Positions 1 through 6,121 are shown, counted from the first letter of the stretch. The stretch is DNA of 19,271 bases from Rhodospirillaceae bacterium (GCA_018660305.1 JABJKO010000344.1:1-19271); one strand, 5' to 3'. Notes: generated from the sequence alone by a model not told the origin. Made by a program: numbers and translations.

Positions 1-1
1 G

Positions 2-451
2 GGGCTGGCTTTCAACTGGGGCGCGCTGCTGGGCTGGGCGGCGGTCAGAGGCGACCTCCCCCTGCCCGCCCTGCTGCTCTATGCCGGCGGCATCTTCTGG
101 ACTCTGGGCTATGACACCATCTACGCCCATCAGGATCGCCGCGACGACCCCGGCGCGGGCGTAAAATCGACCGCGCGGCGCCTCGGCCTCGGCAGCAAGC
201 CCTGGCTCTATACCTTCTACGCGATGGCAACCGCCCTGTTCGCATTGGCCGGAATTACAGGAGGGCATGGCTGGTTGTTCTTCGCGGGCGTGGGAATGGG
301 AGCATCCCAGCTGATGTGGCAGGTATGGGATGTGGATATCAATAATCCCAAGGATTGCCTCGCCAAGTTCAAATCCAACCGCCTTTACGCCTGGATATTC
401 CTGGCGGGCATTCTCGGTGGGCAGGTGCTGTACGGTCCGGTTGCCGGGTGA
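2..451 (+). CDS. ubiA: 4-hydroxybenzoate polyprenyltransferase, C-terminal part (cut by window start)
   Basis: About 149 C-terminal residues of an intramembrane prenyltransferase are present; the start lies outside the window. The family joins a polyprenyl diphosphate to 4-hydroxybenzoate in the membrane, the first committed step of ubiquinone synthesis. The second Asp-rich motif typical of UbiA is visible as DTIYAHQDRRDD, which would bind the Mg-diphosphate, and is followed by KSTARRLG. Several hydrophobic helices follow (YAMATALFALAGITG, GWLFFAGVGMGASQLMW, LYAWIFLAGILGGQVLYG). The ending with NPKDCLAKFKSNR before the last helix is typical of the proteobacterial 4-hydroxybenzoate branch. The TGA stop overlaps the GTG start of the next gene by 4 bp, so the two are probably co-translated. 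ubiD at 6787 belongs to the same pathway. Confidence 0.93.
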   Translation, partial: GLAFNWGALLGWAAVRGDLPLPALLLYAGGIFWTLGYDTIYAHQDRRDDPGAGVKSTARRLGLGSKPWLYTFYAMATALFALAGITGGHGWLFFAGVGMGASQLMWQVWDVDINNPKDCLAKFKSNRLYAWIFLAGILGGQVLYGPVAG

Positions 452-1101
452 GCGTATCGCAGGACAGTTTCATCACGGACAGTACGACCATCGACTGCGC
501 GCCGCTGGTGCCGGAGATCCGGCTTCAATTGGCGACCGAAGTAACCCCGCTCTGGCAGGCGACGGCGGACTCGCTCGAAGATGCCAACATAGAGCCGCCT
601 TTCTGGGCCTTCGCCTGGCCCGGCGGTCAGGCTCTCGCCCGCCATATTCTGGATCATCCCGACATTGTAAGAGGCAAGAGAGTCCTCGACATCGCCGCCG
701 GCTCGGGGATCGTGGCCATCGCCGCCGCCAAGTCCGGCGCGCGCTCTGTCACGGCAAATGACATCGATCCGCTGTCCCTGACCGCCATCACCCTCAACGC
801 AGCCCTCAACAATGTCACTCTCGCGATGAATGGCATGGATTTGACCCTGGAATCCCCACCCGCCCGGTGGGACGTGATCCTGGCGGGCGACGTTTTCTAT
901 GAACGCGCCATGGCAAGCAGCATTGCACAATGGTTGTCAGCGGCGGCCCGAGCCGGCGGGCTGGTGCTGGCCTGCGATCCGGGGCGCGCCTATCTGCCGC
1001 AAGAGGGTGTGGAATCTGTGGCGACCTATGACGTACCGACCAGCCTGGATCTGGAAGACAATCTATCGCGTATCACGACAATCTGGTCCTTCACGCCTTA
1101 G
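448..1101 (+). CDS. ETF-beta lysine methyltransferase homologue (METTL20-like, class I SAM-dependent)
   Basis: The protein has 217 residues from a GTG start that overlaps the ubiA stop (GTGA). An in-frame ATG at 355 would lie deep inside ubiA and is less likely. The N-terminal PPFWAFAWPGGQALARHI (about 50-67) is very like the METTL20/ETFBKMT family. It is followed by the SAM-binding motif I LDIAAGSG (80-87), an acidic ribose-binding region around TANDIDP (103-108) and GDVFYE (about 137-142), a family-typical post-I segment. Family members methylate lysines near the recognition loop of the electron-transfer flavoprotein beta subunit and tune electron transfer from acyl-CoA dehydrogenases; bacterial homologues with this activity are known. 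A related protein-lysine or nicotinamide-type methyltransferase is possible. Its position after ubiA fits a role around the ETF-to-ubiquinone route, but that link is inference. Confidence 0.85.
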   Translation: MSVSQDSFITDSTTIDCAPLVPEIRLQLATEVTPLWQATADSLEDANIEPPFWAFAWPGGQALARHILDHPDIVRGKRVLDIAAGSGIVAIAAAKSGARSVTANDIDPLSLTAITLNAALNNVTLAMNGMDLTLESPPARWDVILAGDVFYERAMASSIAQWLSAAARAGGLVLACDPGRAYLPQEGVESVATYDVPTSLDLEDNLSRITTIWSFTP

Positions 1102-1371
1102 CCGCGGTCGAATGCCGGTGCGGCGGGCAACGAACGCAAATATCGTGGGAAACACAAGCAAGACACCGGTACACCAATCCAATGTAACGGTCTTTTTCAT
1201 AAAAATTTATTGGTATTTATCAAGTTATCGATTTGGATAAAGACTGAATAAGAGTCGATTTTATTCCATTAATGCAAACAATTAATGTGCCTTTTACGTC
1301 TAAATTCTAAAATGCACTTACAAATACCGGCAGAGAAAATCTGTCCTCTACGAACAACAGGCAGGGATGCA
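1102..1371 (+). other. AT-rich intergenic leader with weak dyads and a direct repeat
   Basis: This 270-bp stretch has no convincing gene. From about 1190 to 1345 it is clearly richer in A and T than the GC-rich flanks. It contains an inverted repeat TTTATC (1216-1221)/GATAAA (1236-1241) and a direct repeat ATTAATG (1268-1274 and 1281-1287). An upstream in-frame ATG at 1285 would extend the next gene by 29 residues of unlikely composition. The region most likely holds the promoter of the gene at 1372, but I cannot assign clean -35/-10 boxes. Confidence 0.4.
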
Positions 1372-1779
1372 ATGAAAACATATGAATTACATACGTTCAC
1401 CAATGGGAAATGGATCTTCAATTCCGTCTATGAGGATAGTGATTCAGCAATGGCGGAAACCAGACGCCTGAAGGGGACCGGCACGCACGCGGCGCTTTCC
1501 ATCACCGAGGAAATCTTCGACGAGGCAACCGATGCCGCTAGCAGCACCACCATTTTTACCACCGGCGACGCCAGCGGCCGCAAAAAATCCGGATCTTCCC
1601 AGGCCCGGGAAGGACCATCCAGGACCGGTCGGCATTCCGAAGCGCGACGCCGGCGTTATCAAGGTGACGCCAGGCGGATGGGTGGAAAATCCTCGAGCTA
1701 TATTTTGCCGATTTTCGCCCTGGTGTCGCTTTTGATAGCCGGTGCAGGGGCGCTCTACATGCTGCAGCTCATGATTTAG
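1372..1779 (+). CDS. Small tail-anchored membrane protein of unknown function
   Basis: This is a 135-residue protein that I do not recognise beyond a general resemblance to short alphaproteobacterial hypothetical proteins beginning YELHxFxxGxW. Three parts are visible: an N-terminal soluble segment (1-63) starting MKTYELHTFTNGKW with an acidic, Ala-rich helix-prone stretch; a basic Ser/Gly/Arg-rich linker (about 66-106, including ARRRRYQ); and one C-terminal hydrophobic helix (about 110-131) ending almost at the C terminus. This predicts a cytoplasmic domain tethered to the inner membrane by its tail, with the positive charges on the inside. I chose the ATG at 1372 because it follows a purine-rich AGGGA and because the N-terminal motif begins there. 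It is separated from the genes on both sides and probably monocistronic. Confidence 0.7.
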   Translation: MKTYELHTFTNGKWIFNSVYEDSDSAMAETRRLKGTGTHAALSITEEIFDEATDAASSTTIFTTGDASGRKKSGSSQAREGPSRTGRHSEARRRRYQGDARRMGGKSSSYILPIFALVSLLIAGAGALYMLQLMI

Positions 1780-1806
1780 CTGGATACTGCCCGAGCCGCC
1801 GGACAA

Positions 1807-1840
1807 ACGATCAGTCGATCGTCGGGCCACTGGTGGGCCC
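1807..1840. terminator. Two adjacent hairpins between convergent genes (possible bidirectional terminator)
   Basis: A hairpin ACGATC/GATCGT (1807-1812 and 1817-1822, loop AGTC) is followed at once by GGGCC/GGCCC (1824-1828 and 1836-1840). They sit between the + strand gene ending at 1779 and the - strand gene ending at 1868. Neither is followed by a T-tract, so intrinsic termination is uncertain. Confidence 0.3.
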
Positions 1841-1867
1841 GCGGCAGGAGGGCCGAAGGCTGGCGCC

Positions 1868-2578
1868 TTACAGCGCGAGAATGGTTCGTCGACGATAGGA
1901 CGTTGAGATCGCGTCATCGCCGAGACGCTTCGACCGCTCCCGCAAGACGTCATACTCGCCGGCGTGTTGGGAAATAAACAAATCCAGGTCCGTGCCGGGA
2001 TCCAGCCTGTCGCGGATCAGCGCCAGCACCTCCGCCTGGCGCAGGGCGCGAAATCGGCGATTACGGGCGGCAATTTCCGCCAGTCCGATACAGTCGCCCT
2101 CATGTGCGAGACAGCCGATTTTGGACGAATAGGCGAAGGCCTCCGTTAGCGCTTCGCCCGCATCCAACTCTATGAGGATGTCGTTCAAATGGTCATAGGT
2201 GTAATTACCCTCGGTCTCATGCATGCGCTGTAGCTGCTCGTCGGTCAGCCACAATACGAAAACGGTGACAGCCGTCCCGGGGGAGCGCTGGAAGGTCGCC
2301 GGCACGGAACCGTATCGCGCCAAATGCGCCGCATACACCACATCGAAATCATGCAGCCGGCCGCGTTGGGCCGGAATAGCGCCAATGTCCGTCATCCCGC
2401 CGTATTTACGGGCGAGTTGCTCGGGCGACTGGTTGGACCCCGCCGCCAGAACCGGTGACCGGCCTGTGGTCTCGACCCCGTCATGCAGTCTTTTCCAGCC
2501 ACCACCCTCATATAGAAAACAGTGATCGGGGGCGGGAAACGGATAGGCTTTAGCGTGGCCGACTGGATCATTCATCAT
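1868..2578 (-). CDS. Gamma-glutamylcyclotransferase-fold (GGCT-like) hypothetical protein
   Basis: The protein has 236 residues. The segment VLAAGSNQSPEQL (about 43-55) matches the signature loop of gamma-glutamylcyclotransferase-fold proteins (YGSN-like followed by a helix). It is followed by a beta-rich region, VTVFVLWLTDEQLQRMHETEG (about 105-124), which resembles the family's hydrophobic strand, LxxLDxxEG-like turn and acidic residues. GGCT-fold enzymes release 5-oxoproline from gamma-glutamyl or related amine substrates. The substrate here is unknown and the catalytic Glu assignment (E121 or E123) is tentative. The start is ATGATG at 2578 with only a weak ribosome-binding site, 17 bp after the PsiE-like gene stop, so it looks like the last gene of a three-gene operon and may depend on upstream translation. 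No frameshift is seen. Confidence 0.65.
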   Translation of the reverse strand: MMNDPVGHAKAYPFPAPDHCFLYEGGGWKRLHDGVETTGRSPVLAAGSNQSPEQLARKYGGMTDIGAIPAQRGRLHDFDVVYAAHLARYGSVPATFQRSPGTAVTVFVLWLTDEQLQRMHETEGNYTYDHLNDILIELDAGEALTEAFAYSSKIGCLAHEGDCIGLAEIAARNRRFRALRQAEVLALIRDRLDPGTDLDLFISQHAGEYDVLRERSKRLGDDAISTSYRRRTILAL

Positions 2579-2595
2579 GGCGCCGGATACTGAAA

Positions 2596-3102
2596 TTATG
2601 CCATGTCATCGGCCTGACCGGTCTCGGTGTCGCGTATGCTGGGATGCTCCGACGGATATTTATACGACGCAAAGCGCAGCACCAGAACGGCCACGGACAG
2701 CAGCAGAATACCACTGGTGACGACGATCAGCCCCATATGAGGCGTATTGATAGCGGTCTTTAAATCGATATGCTCGAAATTGACCATGCCAATCAAAAGC
2801 CGGGTCAAAGCCGTCAGCGCGACATAGATCAGAAATCGCACGGGCATGTGGTTGGTCGTAAAATAAATCCCGACCATGGCGCCAAGCTCCAGATAGATAA
2901 ACAGGAGCAGAATATCTTCGACCCCGGCATGACCCCGCTCGGCCATCTCCAGAAACGCGAAGATCGCGGCCCAAACGATGGTCGCCCCAATCGCGAAAAG
3001 TGCCAGCAAATGGAACCCGCGCACCAGAACAACGCCAACACCGTCGGCATTATCAAACATCCTGCGCCGCGCGTTTTCGAACCATTTCATCCGGTCGTTC
3101 AT
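2596..3102 (-). CDS. PsiE-family (phosphate-starvation-inducible E-like) membrane protein
   Basis: The protein has 168 residues, starting at the ATG at 3102 behind a strong AGGAGAGG ribosome-binding site. A longer in-frame reading to 3180 overlaps the upstream gene and is not favoured. Four hydrophobic helices are evident at about 28-52, 62-82, 87-107 and 122-144. The segments LELGAMVGIYFTTNHMPVRF and LTRLLIGMVNFE are typical of the PsiE family. The family name comes from E. coli psiE, induced by phosphate starvation and under cAMP-CRP control, but its molecular function is unknown. It lies 13 bp after an HxlR-type regulator gene and 17 bp before a GGCT-like gene, so its expression is likely governed by that regulator rather than by a visible Pho box. 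Confidence 0.8.
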   Translation of the reverse strand: MNDRMKWFENARRRMFDNADGVGVVLVRGFHLLALFAIGATIVWAAIFAFLEMAERGHAGVEDILLLFIYLELGAMVGIYFTTNHMPVRFLIYVALTALTRLLIGMVNFEHIDLKTAINTPHMGLIVVTSGILLLSVAVLVLRFASYKYPSEHPSIRDTETGQADDMA

Positions 3103-3115
3103 GATCCTCTCCTGG

Positions 3116-3820
3116 TCAGCGCGGCGCCGCATCGGCGTGCGGGTCCGCCGGGCGAATATCGGCAAAGGAACACAGACCAAACCAGTCAGGCATGGTGCGG
3201 ATCAGGCTTTTGTCACCGACGGCCATGACACGATCGTCCCCCATCGCCTTTGTCAGATCGGCGTCACCCTCCCATATTTCCACCATGGTACGGAGTTCAG
3301 TCGTGACGTAGAGATCAACGTCCTTGCCGGTATCCTCGGTGCAGAGATCGACATCTTCGCCCTCGATCACCAGCCACCAGGTCTTGTGTTTGTCCAGATC
3401 ATTGAACGAGAAGCACAACACGGTCTGCCCATCGGGCAAATGGTGTGTCTGGATGCGGCGATGGATGTCCCACATCAACAGCTCCACATCGAGTTCGTCA
3501 TCGGACATCCGGCCTCGCGCCCATCGCATGCCCCAGACAGCGAGGGTCTCGATCAATGGCTCGAGTTCCTTGCCGGCGGGAGTCAGGCGGTATTCGTAAC
3601 CCTTTTTACCGGACAGGCGCTTGCGCGCGATGACACCGCATTCTTCGAAATGTTTCAGGCGTTTGGTCAGGATGGTGGGGGATATACGGGACATGGACCG
3701 TTGAAAATCGTTGAACCGGCAGGTCCCCATAAACAGCTCCCGCAGGATCAACAGGCTCCATTTCTCGCCGATTACCTCGGTTGCCTTCGCGACCGGACAA
3801 AACTGGCCGTATGAGGTCAT
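3116..3820 (-). CDS. HxlR-type winged-helix regulator with SCP2-like C-terminal domain
   Basis: The protein has 234 residues. Residues 1-100 form an HxlR/MarR-like winged helix: YGQFCPVAKATEVIGEKWSL, then LRELFMGTCRFNDFQRSMSRIS (recognition region), LTKRLKHFEECGVIARK and the wing GYEYRLTPAGKELEP. Cys8 sits where YodB-like members of the family carry their redox-sensing cysteine. Residues about 105-215 resemble an SCP2 sterol-carrier-like domain (LCFSFND, WWLVIEGEDVDLC, DVDLYVTTELRTMVEIWEGD), a known fusion that may bind a hydrophobic ligand. A good AGGTGG ribosome-binding site precedes the ATG at 3820. It is first in a minus-strand operon and divergent from an OsmC-family gene, a layout typical of a local regulator of both units. 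The ligand and whether it represses or activates are not determinable here. Confidence 0.85.
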   Translation of the reverse strand: MTSYGQFCPVAKATEVIGEKWSLLILRELFMGTCRFNDFQRSMSRISPTILTKRLKHFEECGVIARKRLSGKKGYEYRLTPAGKELEPLIETLAVWGMRWARGRMSDDELDVELLMWDIHRRIQTHHLPDGQTVLCFSFNDLDKHKTWWLVIEGEDVDLCTEDTGKDVDLYVTTELRTMVEIWEGDADLTKAMGDDRVMAVGDKSLIRTMPDWFGLCSFADIRPADPHADAAPR

Positions 3821-3844
3821 GTCACCACCTCTTTGGTGAACTCC

Positions 3845-3867
3845 AGATTATGTAGTTGAATACTACA
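3845..3867 (-). promoter_or_regulatory. Dyad operator candidate next to a -10 element of the HxlR-type operon
   Basis: A perfect inverted repeat TGTAGT (3851-3856)/ACTACA (3862-3867) with a 5-bp spacer lies in the 146-bp divergent region. Read on the minus strand it is followed directly by TAATCT (3850-3845), a plausible -10 box, so a dimer bound here would block the HxlR-type promoter. The ACTA/TAGT half-sites resemble those reported for YodB/CatR-type HxlR regulators. No clear -35 was found. Confidence 0.5.
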
Positions 3868-3912
3868 GATCGCGCAGTATCGATCAATAGGGTCAGCTCC
3901 TACTTTCCAACG

Positions 3913-3937
3913 TGACGGCGCGAACACCGCACCGTCA
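3913..3937. promoter_or_regulatory. Second inverted repeat upstream of the OsmC-family gene
   Basis: TGACGG (3913-3918) and CCGTCA (3932-3937) form a perfect 6-bp inverted repeat with a 13-bp spacer, about 30 bp before the start codon. It could be a leader hairpin or a second operator. It does not share a consensus with the dyad at 3851. Confidence 0.25.
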
Positions 3938-3966
3938 TCCGAAACCGAAGAGACAGGAGATTGAAA

Positions 3967-4542
3967 ATGACCACACAGGCAGCAACCGACCAGACCACCA
4001 ACATCGAAAATGGCGTCGACGTGGATTACGTCATGGACGTCATCGACCAGGTAAAAGGCAATTCGGATATCGCCAAGTTCCAGTTCCGAGCGGCCAACCA
4101 ATGGATCGACGGCGGCCACAACCGGTCAACCGTCAAGGGGTTTTACGGTGCCTGCCAGGAGGATCAAAGCCGCACGGAAGCCTTCGTCATGGAAGCCGAC
4201 GAGCCCGCGATCCTTGGCAGCAACGACAAGGCCCCCAACCCGGTGGAATTCGTGCTTCACGGCCTGGCCGCCTGCCTGACGACCACCATGGCCTATCACG
4301 CCGCCGTCCGGGGCATCCATATAGAGGCAATCAGCTCGAAGCTGGAAGGCGACCTGGATTTACGCGGATTCCTCGGCCTGTCGGACGACGTGCGCAAGGG
4401 TTACCACCATGTACGCGTCACCATGACCGTAAAAAGCGACGCGACGGCGGACCAATTGCGAGAACTCGCCATGTACTCCCCAGTGTATGACATCGTCTCA
4501 AATTCCCTGCCGGTAGAACTCGTCATACAAATGGATGATTAG
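3967..4542 (+). CDS. OsmC/Ohr-superfamily protein
   Basis: The protein has 191 residues. The ATG at 3967 follows AGGAG with a 7-base spacer; an in-frame TTG six bases upstream is less likely. The core has the OsmC pattern: an N-terminal sheet, then PNPVEFVLHGLAACLTTTMAYHAA, the long helix carrying the usual peroxidatic Cys, then a sheet ending YSPVYDIVSNSLPVELVIQ. Classical OsmC/Ohr proteins reduce organic hydroperoxides with two cysteines. Here the second conserved position, in the YSPVYD segment, has no Cys, and the only other Cys is at FYGACQ, so a one-Cys or non-peroxidase mode is likely. The first 40 residues are longer than minimal OsmC proteins. It is divergent from an HxlR-type regulator, consistent with thiol-stress control. 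Confidence 0.85.
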   Translation: MTTQAATDQTTNIENGVDVDYVMDVIDQVKGNSDIAKFQFRAANQWIDGGHNRSTVKGFYGACQEDQSRTEAFVMEADEPAILGSNDKAPNPVEFVLHGLAACLTTTMAYHAAVRGIHIEAISSKLEGDLDLRGFLGLSDDVRKGYHHVRVTMTVKSDATADQLRELAMYSPVYDIVSNSLPVELVIQMDD

Positions 4543-4559
4543 GCTTCTATTTACCGATT

Positions 4560-4609
4560 GCTGGCTACCTGGCGTCTATTGGTATAGGCTTGGAAAGCGG
4601 GTAGCCAGC
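4560..4609. repeat. Perfect 10-bp inverted repeat before the first globin gene
   Basis: GCTGGCTACC (4560-4569) pairs with GGTAGCCAGC (4600-4609) around a 30-base spacer that holds a small CTAT/ATAG hairpin (4577-4588). No T-run follows, so it is not a standard terminator for the OsmC-family gene. It overlaps the second inverted repeat at 4605-4633. Confidence 0.6.
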
Positions 4610-4620
4610 GTCGATATAGC
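4590..4620 (+). promoter_or_regulatory. Weak promoter candidate for the globin-cyclase operon
   Basis: TTGGAA (4590-4595) and GATATA (4613-4618) are 17 bp apart; TATAGC (4615-4620) is an alternative -10 at 19 bp. If real, the right arm of the upstream inverted repeat (4600-4609) lies between the boxes, so that repeat would be an operator on DNA rather than an RNA stem. The match to consensus is poor. Confidence 0.25.
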
Positions 4621-4633
4621 AATTGAACGCTGG
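4605..4633. repeat. Second inverted repeat overlapping the first, before the globin gene
   Basis: CCAGCGT (4605-4611) pairs with ACGCTGG (4627-4633) around a 15-base spacer. Five of its left-arm bases belong to the right arm of the 4560-4609 repeat, so the two stems cannot form together. The globin start codon is 37 bp further on. Confidence 0.5.
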
Positions 4634-4670
4634 GAATAACAAATGATTACGGGCAAGTAAGGGGCTGACA

Positions 4671-5039
4671 ATGACCCAAAGCATGTTTCACCGCTATGGC
4701 GGTTTCGCAAGTGTCAGCAAAGTCGTCTCGGCATTTTATGACAAAGCGCTCGATTCACCCCTGCTAGCGCCGTATTTCGAAAATGTCGAAATGTCGAAGC
4801 AGATCGAACACCAGACGAAATTTATCGCATCGCTGATGGGCGGGCCGGCCAGCTATTCCAACGAAGAGCTGGAACGGGTCCACAGCCGTTTGAACATCAA
4901 CGAGGCGGAATTTCAGGAGATGGTGGCGCTTCTCAAGGAGACCCTCGAGGATTTCGATTTCGACGATACCGACATCGGCGCCGTCCAAAGCGAAATGATG
5001 AGCCGCAAGCGCTTCATTGTCGTCAGAGAAGTCGCATGA
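4671..5039 (+). CDS. Group 1 truncated haemoglobin (2/2 globin), cyclase-linked
   Basis: The 122-residue length is typical of group 1 truncated globins. By eye alignment with mycobacterial trHbN, the glycine pair at 10-11 is the AB turn, Tyr23 (AFYDKAL) is B10, Gln44 and Gln48 (MSKQIEHQTKF) are E7 and E11, and GGP at 57-59 is the EF turn. The proximal haem ligand is His71 (LERVHSRLNI, F8). Tyr B10 with Gln E7/E11 is a classical ligand-binding distal pocket, so O2 or NO binding is expected. The ribosome-binding site is AAGGGG. The stop codon overlaps the start of the adenylate cyclase gene (ATGA), which implies coupled translation and probably a complex, with the globin as a sensory subunit rather than a free NO dioxygenase. 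The complex is inference. Confidence 0.88.
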   Translation: MTQSMFHRYGGFASVSKVVSAFYDKALDSPLLAPYFENVEMSKQIEHQTKFIASLMGGPASYSNEELERVHSRLNINEAEFQEMVALLKETLEDFDFDDTDIGAVQSEMMSRKRFIVVREVA

Positions 5040-6121
5040 CCAACCTCAAGGTCGTCTCGGATAATGGCGCTGTCGACACCACCGTGCCGCTGCGTCAAAT
5101 GCTTCAGTCGCTTAATTACGGCGTCGCGCTTGTGGATCGCGAGAGCTGGGCCATTCAATTCGAAAACGCAAAATTCTTTCAGTGGTTCCCACCGCCGGAG
5201 GATGAAAAAGAAGGTCTCCAAAACCGCCTGCCGGATTTCAAGGCTGAACGCGCCAGCGATCGTATTAAGCGGGGGCGCCCCTTTTTGCAGGAATGCGAAA
5301 CCAAGATCGGTGCCCGTACTATTCCACTGACCATCGAAATTAAACCTCTTTCCGCCGATGACGAGGAATCGCCGCTGCTTGTGGAATGCCGTGACATGTC
5401 CAAGCAGAAGGAAGCCGAATACATGCTCGCGTCCTATTCCGAAATTTCGGAAAAGCATGCCCGTGAGCTGCAACGCGAGAAAGAGCGCGTGGAAAAACTT
5501 TTGCTCAATGTCATGCCGCGTTCGATCTATGAGGAAATGCGCGAGTACGGCACATCGACGCCGCAGAAGTTCGATTGCGCTTCGGTCCTGATGCTCGATT
5601 TCGTCAATTTCACTGAAATGGCTGTCTCACAGGACCCCAGCGCGCTTATCTCCGAACTCAACGATATTTTCTCAGCATTCGACCGCATCGCCGAGATGTT
5701 CGACTGTGAGCGTATCAAGACCATCGGCGACGCCTATCTGGCGGTATCCGGCGTCCCCGAAACCACGCCGGATCACGCTCGTAACATCGCGAAGCTCGCC
5801 CTGCGCATGCGGCGTTACCTGGAAAAACGCAACGCGGCGCACGCGGAACAATGGATTTGCCGCATCGGCATCAATTCCGGCCCGCTGATCGGATCCATCG
5901 TGGGCGTCCAGAAATACGTCTATGACATTTTCGGACCAGGGGTGAACCTCGCCGCCCGCATGGAAGCCTTTTCCGAGCCCATGCACATAACCCTGTGCGA
6001 AGAAACCTATAATTTGATCGAAGACGACTTCATGTGCGCCCCCAAGGGCGAATTCGACATCAAGGGTTTTGGCCAGATCAGCCTCTATGACCTCGAGGGC
6101 GAGATCAAGCACAGCCGTTAA
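5036..6121 (+). CDS. PAS/HNOBA-like class III adenylate cyclase
   Basis: The protein has 361 residues and no membrane segment. Residues about 20-120 form a PAS-like domain (MLQSLNYGVALVDRESWAIQ, later LLVECRDMSKQKEAE). Residues 125-172 are a coiled-coil signalling helix ending EKLLLNVMPRSIYEEMREYG, close to the HNOBA linker of soluble guanylate cyclases. The catalytic domain (about 180-355) has metal-binding Asp188 (LMLDFVNFTEM) and Asp232 (TIGDAYLAVSG), and transition-state Asn304 and Arg308 (GVNLAARME). Lys228 (RIKTIGD) and Asp297 (YDIFG) are the purine-selecting pair of adenylate cyclases; guanylate cyclases have Glu and Cys. ATP-to-cAMP activity as a homodimer is therefore predicted. It overlaps the upstream globin by 4 bp, and a second globin gene follows 110 bp later. 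No haem or HNOB domain is present in the protein itself. Confidence 0.92.
   Translation: MTNLKVVSDNGAVDTTVPLRQMLQSLNYGVALVDRESWAIQFENAKFFQWFPPPEDEKEGLQNRLPDFKAERASDRIKRGRPFLQECETKIGARTIPLTIEIKPLSADDEESPLLVECRDMSKQKEAEYMLASYSEISEKHARELQREKERVEKLLLNVMPRSIYEEMREYGTSTPQKFDCASVLMLDFVNFTEMAVSQDPSALISELNDIFSAFDRIAEMFDCERIKTIGDAYLAVSGVPETTPDHARNIAKLALRMRRYLEKRNAAHAEQWICRIGINSGPLIGSIVGVQKYVYDIFGPGVNLAARMEAFSEPMHITLCEETYNLIEDDFMCAPKGEFDIKGFGQISLYDLEGEIKHSR

Noticed and set aside
355..447. ATG at 355 as start of the ETF-beta methyltransferase
   Set aside because: It would overlap ubiA by nearly 100 bp and add 31 residues unlike the family; GTG at 448 gives the usual GTGA coupling.
1190..1345. Replication origin or phage/plasmid att site in the AT-rich stretch
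   Set aside because: No DnaA-box cluster, no integrase, no tRNA and no long direct repeats are present.
2978..3814. Open frame of 278 codons on the + strand opposite the HxlR-type gene
   Set aside because: The minus-strand HxlR/SCP2-like protein is well supported, and the + frame also runs through the PsiE-like start region.
4560..4609. Intrinsic terminator of the OsmC-family gene
   Set aside because: The stem is perfect but its loop is 30 bases and no T-run follows.
5036..6121. Guanylate cyclase or GGDEF enzyme
   Set aside because: Lys228 and Asp297 are the adenylate-type purine residues, and there is no GGDEF or EAL motif.
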